DNA of 64,000 nt from Kordiimonadales bacterium IMCC3096 (GTDB taxonomy: Bacteria > Pseudomonadota > Alphaproteobacteria > Minwuiales > Minwuiaceae). The stretch is from NCBI GenBank assembly GCA_016865035.1, contig CP018227.1, positions 124,001-188,000 on the forward strand. The letters run 5' to 3'. The position numbers and the translations under genes were made by a program. Under the pieces are notes generated by a model that worked only from the letters and a program-made list of their open reading frames with translations, searched no databases and was not told where the DNA came from. Below, in pieces: positions 35,929 through 44,139 of this stretch (positions are counted from its first letter, which is position 1; each line of letters begins with the position of its first letter).

Positions 35929-36813
35929 ATGACAGCCCAGCTGTTCGCCATCATCGCACCGGTCTTCATCATTGCGGGCTTCGGTTTTGGCTGGCGCCGC
36001 CTGCGGCTGCCCTTCGATACGGCAACTGTCACCGCCATCGCAACCAATCTCGGCACGCCGGCCCTGATTCTGGCAACCCTGTCGAAGCTGGAAGTATCGG
36101 CGGAGGCATTCACCGAGATGCTGTTTGCCACCGCGCTGACACTCATCGGTTTCGCGGTCGTCGGCGGCCTCGCCCTGAAGCTGGCGCGCCTGCCGCTGCG
36201 GGCCTTCCTGACGCCGGTCATGATGGCAAACGCAGGCAACATGGGCCTGCCGCTGTGCCTGTTCGCGTTCGGGCAGGAGGGTCTGTCGCTCGCCATCGCC
36301 GTATTCGCGGTGATCGCCGGGTACCATTTCAGCTTCGGCATCGCGGTTGTCTCCGGCCAGTTCAGCCTGCGCCAGCTTGCCCGCACGCCGGTCATCTACG
36401 CGGCGGTCCTGGGGCTGACGATGGTCGCCACAGGTACCGAACTGCCGGGCTGGATCGACAATACGCTGAAACTGCTGGGTGGCATTGCCATCCCGATGAT
36501 GCTTCTGGCGCTGGGTGTGTCCCTGTCGAGCCTGCGCCTCGCCAGTCTGGGTCAGGCCGGTATCGTCGCGGCGATCCGACTGGTGGTCGGGCTGGCTGTC
36601 GGACTGGCGGTGGCGCGCCTGCTGGGCCTGAGCGACACGGCCACGGGCGTGCTGATCATCCAGAGCGCGATGCCGGTCGCCGTCTTCAACTACCTTTTCG
36701 CCAGCCTGTACGATCAGCGGCCCGAAGCGGTCGCCGGTTCGGTCCTGGTCTCCACGGCACTCTCGTTCCTGACCCTGCCGTTCCTGCTGCTGCTGGCACT
36801 CGGACAGCTCTGA
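35929..36813 (+). CDS. AEC-family permease (auxin efflux carrier superfamily)
   Basis: This 294-residue inner-membrane protein has about ten hydrophobic helices in two five-helix halves, the AEC/BASS-type layout. MMANAGNMGLPLCLFAFG and QSAMPVAVFNYLFA are the conserved broken-helix motifs of the two halves. Bacterial AEC proteins move organic acids such as malate or malonate, and sometimes amino-acid derivatives; the auxin name comes from plant PIN proteins. A CAGGAG site precedes the ATG. It is divergent from the monooxygenase pair and could share a promoter region (35743-35928) with it. Confidence 0.92.
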   Translation: MTAQLFAIIAPVFIIAGFGFGWRRLRLPFDTATVTAIATNLGTPALILATLSKLEVSAEAFTEMLFATALTLIGFAVVGGLALKLARLPLRAFLTPVMMANAGNMGLPLCLFAFGQEGLSLAIAVFAVIAGYHFSFGIAVVSGQFSLRQLARTPVIYAAVLGLTMVATGTELPGWIDNTLKLLGGIAIPMMLLALGVSLSSLRLASLGQAGIVAAIRLVVGLAVGLAVARLLGLSDTATGVLIIQSAMPVAVFNYLFASLYDQRPEAVAGSVLVSTALSFLTLPFLLLLALGQL

Positions 36814-36823
36814 AACGCGAGAT

Positions 36824-36903
36824 GCCGGACCGGTTGGCACCGGCCCGGCATCCCGGGTTCGTCCTGTCGTCGGGTTGCGGTGCCGGCCGGAAGGCCGACA
36901 CCA
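36824..36903. terminator. Candidate bidirectional terminator hairpins between convergent genes
   Basis: Two GC-rich inverted repeats lie between the AEC and AGCS 3' ends. The first is GCCGGACCGGT-tggc-ACCGGCCCGGC (36824-36849, one mismatch). The second pairs GTGCCGGCC with GGCCGACAC nearby (about 36881-36902). Neither is followed by a clear T-run, so factor-independent termination is uncertain. Confidence 0.45.
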
Positions 36904-36909
36904 ACCCTC

Positions 36910-38451
36910 CTAGTGCTTGAAGCGGCGGATCTCGCCGGACTTCAGACGGCCCATGTACGACCCCAGTTCCTTCCGCACGATCGGCATCAGGAAGTAGAGC
37001 CCGGTGATGTTCACCACCGCCATCGCGAAGATCGCGGCATCGGAGAAGTCGATGACGGGACCCAGGCTTGCCGCCGCGCCGATGACGATGAAGAGGCAGA
37101 AGATCACCTTGAAGATGACTTCCTTCGTCTTCCCCTCACCGAACAGGTACGTCCATGCCTTCAGGCCGTAGTACGACCAGGAGATCATGGTGGAGAACGC
37201 GAACAGGATCACCGCGATCGCCAGGATATAGGGGAACCAGCTGAACCCCTGGGCGAACGCCGCGGAGGTCAGTGCCACGCCCGACACATCGCCAACCGTC
37301 TTGATGCTTGAGCCATCGAGCACGAAGTTGCCTGTTGCCGGATCCATGATCAGCATGCCCGAGATCGTGATCACCAGTGCGGTCATCGTGCAGATGACAA
37401 CGGTGTCGATCAGCGGCTCCAGCAGGGACACCAGCCCCTCCGTGATCGGTTCCTTGGTCTTCACCGCCGAATGGGCGATGGCGGCGGAACCGACACCGGC
37501 CTCGTTCGAGAACGCGGCCCGCTTGAAGCCCTGGATCAGGGCGCCGACGATACCGCCCGCAACCCCCAGGCCCGTGAACGCCCCTTCGAGGATCTGGCCA
37601 AAGGCCCAGCCGATCTTGTCGAAGTTCATGATCAGGATGACCAGCGCGGTGACGACATAGAGGATACCCATGAAGGGCACGACCTTCTCCGTCACGTTGG
37701 CGATCGACTTGATGCCGCCGACGATGACCGCGAAGACGATGGCCGCGAAGATGATGCCCGTGATCCAGCCCGGGAAGTCACCGACAATCCCGGAAATCTG
37801 CGCATGCGCCTGATTGGCCTGGAACATGTTGCCGCCGCCCAGCGCACCAAGGATGCAGAAGACCGAGAACAGGAAGGCCAGTACCTTGCCGCCCGGCAGC
37901 CCCCGCTCCGTGAAACCCTTGGAGAGATAGTACATCGGGCCACCGGAGACGGAGCCGTCCGGATATTCGTTGCGGTACTTCACGCCCAGTGTGCATTCGG
38001 TGAATTTCGATGCCATGCCGAGCAGACCGGCAAGGATCATCCAGAAGGTGGCACCTGGTCCGCCAATGCCGACGGCAACCGCGACACCGGCGATATTGCC
38101 GAGACCGACGGTCCCGGACAGCGCCGTGGCCAGAGCCTGGAAGTGACTGACCTCACCCGCATCCTCGGGATCGGAGAAATCCCCCTTCACCAACTGGATC
38201 GAATGGCGAAAGCCCCTGATCTGGATGAAACCGAAATACAGCGTGAAGATACTCGCCGCGACCACCAGCCACATCACGATCCAGGGAAAGCTGGTTCCCG
38301 GGATCGGCGCGAAGATGAAGCTGACGAACGGGCCGGTGGCGGCGGCAAATGCCTCGTTCACCGCCTGGTCGATCGATCCGCCTTCCTGCGCCAGCGCAGG
38401 TACGGCAGTGAAGGGCAGCAGCGCGAGACCGTTGATAATGCTCTTTTTCAT
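36910..38451 (-). CDS. Alanine/glycine:cation symporter (AGCS family)
   Basis: This is a 513-residue Na+ (or H+) coupled amino-acid importer of the AGCS family. About eleven membrane helices are seen. Family motifs are [26 protein letters not shown] and [16 protein letters not shown]. An N-terminal hydrophobic stretch ending PALAQ resembles a signal peptide, followed by a periplasmic segment, which is common in this subgroup. The ATG at 38449-38451 has GAGGGAG in front; an ATG seven codons upstream would overlap the neighbouring gene. It reads leftward, just downstream of the universal stress protein gene. Confidence 0.94.
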   Translation of the reverse strand: MKKSIINGLALLPFTAVPALAQEGGSIDQAVNEAFAAATGPFVSFIFAPIPGTSFPWIVMWLVVAASIFTLYFGFIQIRGFRHSIQLVKGDFSDPEDAGEVSHFQALATALSGTVGLGNIAGVAVAVGIGGPGATFWMILAGLLGMASKFTECTLGVKYRNEYPDGSVSGGPMYYLSKGFTERGLPGGKVLAFLFSVFCILGALGGGNMFQANQAHAQISGIVGDFPGWITGIIFAAIVFAVIVGGIKSIANVTEKVVPFMGILYVVTALVILIMNFDKIGWAFGQILEGAFTGLGVAGGIVGALIQGFKRAAFSNEAGVGSAAIAHSAVKTKEPITEGLVSLLEPLIDTVVICTMTALVITISGMLIMDPATGNFVLDGSSIKTVGDVSGVALTSAAFAQGFSWFPYILAIAVILFAFSTMISWSYYGLKAWTYLFGEGKTKEVIFKVIFCLFIVIGAAASLGPVIDFSDAAIFAMAVVNITGLYFLMPIVRKELGSYMGRLKSGEIRRFKH

Positions 38452-38461
38452 GATTGCTCCC

Positions 38462-38899
38462 TCATCCGACAATCGTGACAGGAACTTCGGCGGTCATGGC
38501 TAGATGGGCTGTGGAGGTACCAAACACCCTGCTCGCCAGCCCACGCTCCCCGGAACGCGCAACCACGATCTGGCTGGCCCCTTCCGACACCGCAGTCTCG
38601 TTCAGCAGGTCGGCCACATGGCCGTGCTTGACCAGTCCACGCGCGGCAAACCCCTCTGCCTTCAGCGCATTGACGGCCGGATTGATCACACGGTCCTTCG
38701 CCGAGGCAATTTCCGCTTCACGCCGCTTGTGACGCTCCGCGTTCTCTTCTGCCGTCTGGAACGAATATGGCGACCATTCGATGACGTAGAGTGCGATCAG
38801 TTCGCAATCTCCGATCAGGGACGCGAGCTGCTTGGCGAACGCGACGGCGCGATCGCCTGCCTCGCTGCCATCAAGCCCGATGAGAATCTTGGCTGTCAT
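38462..38899 (-). CDS. Universal stress protein (UspA family)
   Basis: This is a single-domain 145-residue Usp. The N-terminus [19 protein letters not shown] matches the nucleotide-binding fold, and the C-terminus contains [23 protein letters not shown], which has the GXXGXXXXXXG(S/T) pattern of ATP-binding Usp proteins. The ATG at 38897-38899 has AGGGGG in front; an in-frame opening 25 codons upstream is unlike the family. It is followed 10 bases later by the AGCS symporter and probably shares its promoter in the AT-rich region to the right. Confidence 0.93.
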   Translation of the reverse strand: MTAKILIGLDGSEAGDRAVAFAKQLASLIGDCELIALYVIEWSPYSFQTAEENAERHKRREAEIASAKDRVINPAVNALKAEGFAARGLVKHGHVADLLNETAVSEGASQIVVARSGERGLASRVFGTSTAHLAMTAEVPVTIVG

Positions 38900-39186
38900 T
38901 GAATACCCCCTGCAAGGTTTCGTGTTTCGATCCGACGCAGCAATCTGTCGAACAGACAGCACAAACCGTGACACAGACAGACAGCGGGGTCACTTCATCC
39001 TTTAATAAAAATGAAATATTTGAACTGATTTCTTGAGAATGTGGTTGAAGTCAGGCCGCACTGTTTCCGGCGACCGCATCGCAAGCTGAAAACGGCGCTT
39101 GCATGCCTGTCACCGGCTCTTTTCCACGATGCCTTCCTGAAGACTGAAGCCGAAATCCGACGCTTGCAAGGGGATACAGGGCGGAA
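38900..39186. other. Intergenic region with an AT-rich core, presumed usp promoter region
   Basis: No convincing gene is visible in these 287 bases. Bases about 38997-39050 are strikingly AT-rich for this genome, including a TTTAATAAAAATGAAATATTTG run. A GTGAC/GTCAC inverted repeat (about 38969-38996) lies beside CAGACAG repeats. This is the only sizeable space upstream of the leftward usp-AGCS pair, and the peptidase gene on the right ends at 39187, so a regulated promoter for usp is the natural reading. Confidence 0.45.
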
Positions 39187-40578
39187 TCAGCGTCCAAAGC
39201 GGCTCTCGATCATCGCGAAGAGTGCGCGCAGGCCCATGGCTTCGCCGCCGCGCGGACGGCCGGGACGGTTGCGGCTGTTCCAGGCCATGATGTCCAGGTG
39301 CAGCCAGCGATCCGGATCGGCGACGAATTCCTTCAGGAACAGCGCCGCCGTGCTCGCCCCGGCAAACCGCCCCGAACCGGCGTTGTTGATGTCGGCGAAG
39401 GGCGTGTCCAGCAGATGGCGATAGCCTTCGTGCAGGGGCAGACGCCAGACCTCATCATCTGCGGTACGCGCCGCAGCCTCCAGTTCGCTCGCGAGGGCGT
39501 CGCTGCGCGTGAAGAATGCCGCGATCTCGGTCCCAACGGCCACGCGTGCCGCGCCGGTCAGGGTCGCGAAGTCGACCAGCAGGTCGGGCTTTTCCTCCCC
39601 CGCGAGGCTGAGGGCGTCGCCCAGTACCAGCCGCCCCTCGGCATCCGTATTGCCGATCTCCACCGTGATGCCCTGCCGCGTCTGCAGGATGTCGCCCGGA
39701 CGGTAGGCATTGCCGGCAACGGCGTTCTCCACAGCCGGAATCAGCACCCGAAGCCGTACCGGCAGCGCCTGGGCGAGGATCATGTGCGCCAGCCCCAGAA
39801 CGGTGGCGGCGCCGCCCATGTCCTTGCGCATCAGTTCCATGCCGGAGGCCGGTTTCAGGTCCAGCCCGCCTGTATCGAAGCAGACCCCCTTCCCCACCAG
39901 TGTGACCTTCGGAAGTGCCGCATCACCAAAGGTCAGATCGATCAGGCGCGGCGGATCGACAGCCGCGCGCCCCACCGCATGGATCATCGGAAAGTTCTGC
40001 GCCAGAAGCTCATCACCGATGGTGCATTCGGCCGAGCCGCCGAACCGCTCCGCCAGAACCCGCGCGGACTGCTCCAGTGCCGTGGGGCCCATGTCCTGCG
40101 CCGGTGTGTTGATCAGGGTGCGGGTCAGGAAGATCGCCTCCGCCATCGCGGTGACGCGATCCTGATCGACCTCCAGAGGCCAGACGAGCTGCGCCCGGGG
40201 CTTCTCCGACGGTTTCAGATAGCGGTCGAACCGGTAGGTACCGAGTGCCCAGCCGAGCACCAGGTCTTGCGCCAGAGCCGCCGGGTCCGCGCATTCGAGC
40301 GCCGACAGGTCGAGCATGTAACGGTCTGCCGGCAGCCGGCCCTGCAGCCCCGCAACGCTCCACATGTCCGGCCTGTCACCGACGACCGCCAGCACCGCAC
40401 TCGGTGTGCCGTCATCTCCCGGCAGCATCAGGGCCGCGCCAGCCTTCAGGTTCTCCAGCCGGCCCGCGAGCCAGTTGCGCCAGTTCAGCGGCTGCCCTTC
40501 CAGCCAGACAGTCAGCTTTCCGGCGGATACCAGATGAATGGGCAGCGCGCCTGCGCTTTCCCCGATCAGGTCGAACAT
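39187..40578 (-). CDS. Leucyl aminopeptidase-family metallopeptidase (M17, PepB-like)
   Basis: This 463-residue cytosolic aminopeptidase has the M17 signature NTDAEGRLVLGDAL. The metal-ligand lysine and aspartate are in VGKGVCFDTGGLDLKP, with MRKDMGGAATVLGL following. C-terminal MM(x)LP-like motifs are replaced by VWRLPLHEGYRHLLDT, usual for the PepB-like subgroup. It removes N-terminal residues during peptide turnover. The ATG at 40576-40578 is preceded by GGAGGG; a further 19 in-frame codons upstream are unlike the family. The TAXI-protein gene ends 63 bases upstream. Confidence 0.94.
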   Translation of the reverse strand: MFDLIGESAGALPIHLVSAGKLTVWLEGQPLNWRNWLAGRLENLKAGAALMLPGDDGTPSAVLAVVGDRPDMWSVAGLQGRLPADRYMLDLSALECADPAALAQDLVLGWALGTYRFDRYLKPSEKPRAQLVWPLEVDQDRVTAMAEAIFLTRTLINTPAQDMGPTALEQSARVLAERFGGSAECTIGDELLAQNFPMIHAVGRAAVDPPRLIDLTFGDAALPKVTLVGKGVCFDTGGLDLKPASGMELMRKDMGGAATVLGLAHMILAQALPVRLRVLIPAVENAVAGNAYRPGDILQTRQGITVEIGNTDAEGRLVLGDALSLAGEEKPDLLVDFATLTGAARVAVGTEIAAFFTRSDALASELEAAARTADDEVWRLPLHEGYRHLLDTPFADINNAGSGRFAGASTAALFLKEFVADPDRWLHLDIMAWNSRNRPGRPRGGEAMGLRALFAMIESRFGR

Positions 40579-40641
40579 GTTGGCCCTCCAGTCACGATTG
40601 GGGGTGACTCTGGTGTTTCGCGGATCAGGCCGCAAGGGCCA

Positions 40642-41751
40642 TCAGTCGGTGACGGTCGTCCCCTGCTCCGATGCGTCCGCCGCGGCCTTCCCGGCGTCAG
40701 GTGCAGCATCGGAAACCGGTTCTGCCGTGTCGCGTGGCGGCTCGATCAGCCCGGCCTCCTCATAGAACCGCCGCGCTCCCGGATGCAGCGGTACGGTGAG
40801 CCCGTCCAGCGCTGTCTGCAACCGGATCTGGCGGCCCTTGACGTGGCCGGAATTGAGCAGCTCGCGGTTGCTGTCGGCCCAGAACGCACGGGTGATCTGG
40901 AAGATCAGTTCCTCATCGGCGTCCTCCAGCACGATCCATTGTGCGCCGACAAGAAGCGTCGGGGTGGTACCGACACCTTCATAGACACCCAGCGGCACGG
41001 CACCGGGGGTGTAGTAGCGGTTGGACAGGATCAACTGGTTTGCCGCGACCCCGGAAATGGGGGCGACGGTGAAACGTCCGGTCTCGGCAAGTTCGGTGAC
41101 GGCAACGGACGGATAGCCGACGACAAAGAAGGCCGCATCGACCTCCCCTTCCAGCAAGGCCGTGATCGCGGCCTCCGGTCCCAGTTCGATCGCCTCGAAG
41201 TCCTCCGGCTCGATGCCATAGGCATTCATGATCAGCAGCGTGTTGATCCGGGTGCCGGATCCGGGACGGTCGATCGCCACCCGCTTGCCCCGCAGGTCGG
41301 ACACCGAAAGGATGCCCAGGTCGCGGCGCACCACCAGATGCACATGCTCGGGATACAGGTTGGCAATCGCGCGCAGCTGCGGATAGGCCTTCTTGCCGGT
41401 GAAGACATGGTCGCCGCGATAGGCCCAGGCGGCGATATCGGCCTGTGACAGCGCCGAGTCGAAACGGCCCGAAACCAGCCCCTCGATATTGTCGAACGAC
41501 CCGCGGCTAGTCACGGCGGTGGCGATCAGATTGTCAACACCGCAGGCACCGCCCTCGTCACAGGGTGCGCTGCCGGGCGGCCGCGAGATGGCCGAGGCAA
41601 TCAGTGCGCCTATCGGGTAGTAGGTTCCGGCGGTCGATCCGGTGCCGATGCGGAACAGCTTCACATCCTGCGCAAACGCAGCCGTAGCGGTAATGAGCAG
41701 AAAGCTCATGAGGATTGCCGCCTTGGCGGTTGTGACCGGCCTTGCCCACAT
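40642..41751 (-). CDS. TAXI-family TRAP transporter solute-binding protein
   Basis: This is a 369-residue periplasmic binding protein. The signal peptide covers about residues 1-27 (ending AAFAQ). The TAXI hallmark IGTGSTAGTYYPIG is at about 35-48, followed by VTSRGSFDNIEGL and SQADIAAWAYRG. TAXI proteins deliver substrates such as glutamate or 2-oxoglutarate to a fused TRAP membrane component. No TRAP membrane gene is in the window, so its partner must lie elsewhere or it acts as a sensor. The C-terminal tail of about 35 residues is Ala/Asp/Glu-rich and likely disordered. It is divergent from the carboxyltransferase gene across 65 bases. Confidence 0.93.
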   Translation of the reverse strand: MWARPVTTAKAAILMSFLLITATAAFAQDVKLFRIGTGSTAGTYYPIGALIASAISRPPGSAPCDEGGACGVDNLIATAVTSRGSFDNIEGLVSGRFDSALSQADIAAWAYRGDHVFTGKKAYPQLRAIANLYPEHVHLVVRRDLGILSVSDLRGKRVAIDRPGSGTRINTLLIMNAYGIEPEDFEAIELGPEAAITALLEGEVDAAFFVVGYPSVAVTELAETGRFTVAPISGVAANQLILSNRYYTPGAVPLGVYEGVGTTPTLLVGAQWIVLEDADEELIFQITRAFWADSNRELLNSGHVKGRQIRLQTALDGLTVPLHPGARRFYEEAGLIEPPRDTAEPVSDAAPDAGKAAADASEQGTTVTD

Positions 41752-41816
41752 GCTTCCCTTATACGCCGATCCGTTCCGGCGACAAGTGCAGGACGGCCAT
41801 CAGGGGGAGCGAACGC

Positions 41817-43358
41817 GTGCGAGACAGTGATTGTGCAGATGAAGACAAGCCGGAGAACCTGAGACCCGACATTGCGGAGGTCGTCCGTCTGCGCCGCGCC
41901 GCGCTGGACGAAGCCCGACCGGAGGCCGTCGCCAAGCGCCGCAAGACCGGCCACAGGACTGCGCGGGAAAACATCGACGACTTCCTGGATGACGGTTCGT
42001 TCCTGGAGATCGGCCGCCTGACAAAGCCCAAGCTGCCGCACATGACCGGCCCGGCGGACGGACTGGTCATGGGCACGGGTACGGTGGAGGGGCTGCCGGT
42101 CGCGGTGATGTCCTATGACTACACCGTCTATGCGGGCACCCAGTCGAGCCACAATCACGTCAAGCACGACCGGCTGTTCCAGCTCGCCATGAAGCATCGC
42201 TGGCCACTGATCACATGGCTGGAGGGTGGCGGGGCGCGTCCGCATGATGCCATGACCGGGCGCGTTGCCACGACGACGACCTTCGTGGACTTCGCCCGTG
42301 CCTCCGGCTGGGTGCCGCTGATCGGCATCTGTGCCGGCCGGGCCTTCGCGGGCAACGCCAACCTGTGCGGCATGTGCGACGTCCTGATCGCCACACCGAA
42401 GGCCGCCATTGGCATGGCCGGACCGCCACTGGTCAAGGCCGCGCTGGGCAAGGATTTCACGCCGGAGGAGATCTGCCCGCCGGAGACCCACATGGCCCAA
42501 GGCGTCATCGACATCATGGTCGCCGACGAGGCCGAGGCCGGGCGCGTCGCGCAGCAGTATCTCGGGTATTTCCAGGGACCCCGCGCACCGGGGGAGACTC
42601 CGGACGTGCGGCGCCTGCGCGATGTGGTGCCGGAGAGCCCGCGTCGGGCCTATGACGTCCGCAAGGTCATTGCCGGGATCGCCGACGTGGACACCTTCCT
42701 GGAGCTGAAGCCGAAGTTCGGGCGTGCCATCGTGACCGGCTTCGCCCATGTCGAGGGCCGTCCGGTCGGCATCATCGCCAACCAGCCGATGTTCATGGCA
42801 GGCGCCATCGACAGCCCCGCGTCGGAGAAGGCGGCACGCTTCATCCAGCTCTGTGACGCGTTCGACATTCCGATGCTGCTGCTGTGCGATACACCGGGCC
42901 TGATGGTCGGACCGGACGTGGAGAAGACCGGCCTGGTCCGCCGCTCGGCGCGCGTCCTCCTCGCCCTCGCCAATGCGACGGTGCCCTTCATCACCGTGGT
43001 GCTGCGCAAGGCCTATGGGCTGGGGTACTACGTGATGGGCTCGGAACCGCTGGAGCCCACGCTGCTGCTCGCCTGGCCAACGGCGGAGTTCGGTGGCATG
43101 GGCATCGAGGGGGCGGTCAACATCATCAACAAGCCCGAACTGGATGCCGCACCGGACAAGGAAACCCACGACCGCATCCATGCCGAGAAGGTGGCGGAAC
43201 TGAAGAAGGCGAATACGGCACTGGAGGTCGCGGGCCGGTTCGAGTTCGACGACGTGATCGACCCGGCCGACACCCGCTGGTACATCGCCGAGACCCTGAA
43301 GCGCCTGCCCGCCCCCGCACCGCGCCAGCATCGGAAACATCCGGTGGACGCGATGTAG
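41817..43358 (+). CDS. Acyl-CoA carboxylase beta (carboxyltransferase) subunit
   Basis: This 513-residue biotin-dependent carboxyltransferase of the PccB/MccB/AccD5 type moves CO2 from carboxybiotin to an acyl-CoA. It has the two crotonase-like halves. Typical runs are RTARENIDDFLDDGSFLEIG, LEGGGARPHD, GRAFAGNANLCGMCD and, in the second half, LCDTPGLMVGPDVEKTG and EFGGMGIEGAV. The likely start is a GTG at 41817 with GGGGGAG in front; the frame stays open a further 25 codons into the divergent promoter space. No biotin carboxylase or carrier subunit is beside it, so the alpha subunit must be encoded elsewhere. Confidence 0.9.
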   Translation: MRDSDCADEDKPENLRPDIAEVVRLRRAALDEARPEAVAKRRKTGHRTARENIDDFLDDGSFLEIGRLTKPKLPHMTGPADGLVMGTGTVEGLPVAVMSYDYTVYAGTQSSHNHVKHDRLFQLAMKHRWPLITWLEGGGARPHDAMTGRVATTTTFVDFARASGWVPLIGICAGRAFAGNANLCGMCDVLIATPKAAIGMAGPPLVKAALGKDFTPEEICPPETHMAQGVIDIMVADEAEAGRVAQQYLGYFQGPRAPGETPDVRRLRDVVPESPRRAYDVRKVIAGIADVDTFLELKPKFGRAIVTGFAHVEGRPVGIIANQPMFMAGAIDSPASEKAARFIQLCDAFDIPMLLLCDTPGLMVGPDVEKTGLVRRSARVLLALANATVPFITVVLRKAYGLGYYVMGSEPLEPTLLLAWPTAEFGGMGIEGAVNIINKPELDAAPDKETHDRIHAEKVAELKKANTALEVAGRFEFDDVIDPADTRWYIAETLKRLPAPAPRQHRKHPVDAM

Positions 43359-43410
43359 GCGCCCCCCCTATCGTGGCGACTGGTCGAGCAGCATTCGGGC
43401 CGGAGAAGAG

Positions 43411-44139
43411 ATGATCGTCGGACGACAGACCGCGTTGTTCCTGGACTATGACGGAACCCTGGTCGATCTGGCCGCAACGCCGGAGGCTGCGCAGCCGCCG
43501 GAGGGTCTCGTGCCGCTGCTGCAGCGACTGGGGGCCGCCCTGGACGGCGCGGTTGCCATCCTGAGCGGGCGCACCGTTGCGGACATCGACCGGATGCTCA
43601 CGCCCCTGCAGGCAACTGTCGGCGGCGTTCACGGCGCAGAGATTCGGATGGCCGATGGCGCGCTCGAGTGCCTGGAGGTGCCCGGCGAACTGGTTGCAAT
43701 CCGCACCCTGTGCAACGCACTGGCCGACGAGACGCCGGCGCTGCGCGTCGAGGACAAGGGACAGGCCATCGCCGTCCATTTCCGCGCGGTCCCGGCGGCG
43801 GAGAAACGGGTCGGCCATGCCCTGCAGGCCGCGCTGGCCACAAGCCGCGATCTGGAGCTGATCCACGGCAAGATGGTCTATGAGGTGCGCCGCCCCGGCA
43901 TGCACAAGGGGGCGGTGCTGCAACGTCTGATGCAACGCGCGCCGTTCCGTGATCGCATACCCCTGATGATCGGCGACGACCGGACCGACGAGGATGCCTT
44001 CGCCATGGCTTTGCAACTCGGCGGTTCAGCCATCAAGGTCGGTGACGGCGAAACCGTCGCGACCTCCCGCCTCGGCGATCCCGATGCCGTGCGCCACCTG
44101 CTCGCACAGGCCGTTGAAACGATGAAGGATGACCAATGA
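43411..44139 (+). CDS. otsB: Trehalose-6-phosphate phosphatase
   Basis: This 242-residue HAD-superfamily phosphatase converts trehalose-6-phosphate to trehalose. HAD motif I is FLDYDGTLVD (nucleophile D11 of the chain), motif II is AILSGRTVADID, and motif IV is GDDRTDEDAF. It is the first gene of the trehalose operon otsB - GH15 - otsA - glk. A 52-base gap follows the carboxyltransferase stop. Its stop overlaps the GH15 start (ATGA), so the products are made together. Confidence 0.96.
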   Translation: MIVGRQTALFLDYDGTLVDLAATPEAAQPPEGLVPLLQRLGAALDGAVAILSGRTVADIDRMLTPLQATVGGVHGAEIRMADGALECLEVPGELVAIRTLCNALADETPALRVEDKGQAIAVHFRAVPAAEKRVGHALQAALATSRDLELIHGKMVYEVRRPGMHKGAVLQRLMQRAPFRDRIPLMIGDDRTDEDAFAMALQLGGSAIKVGDGETVATSRLGDPDAVRHLLAQAVETMKDDQ

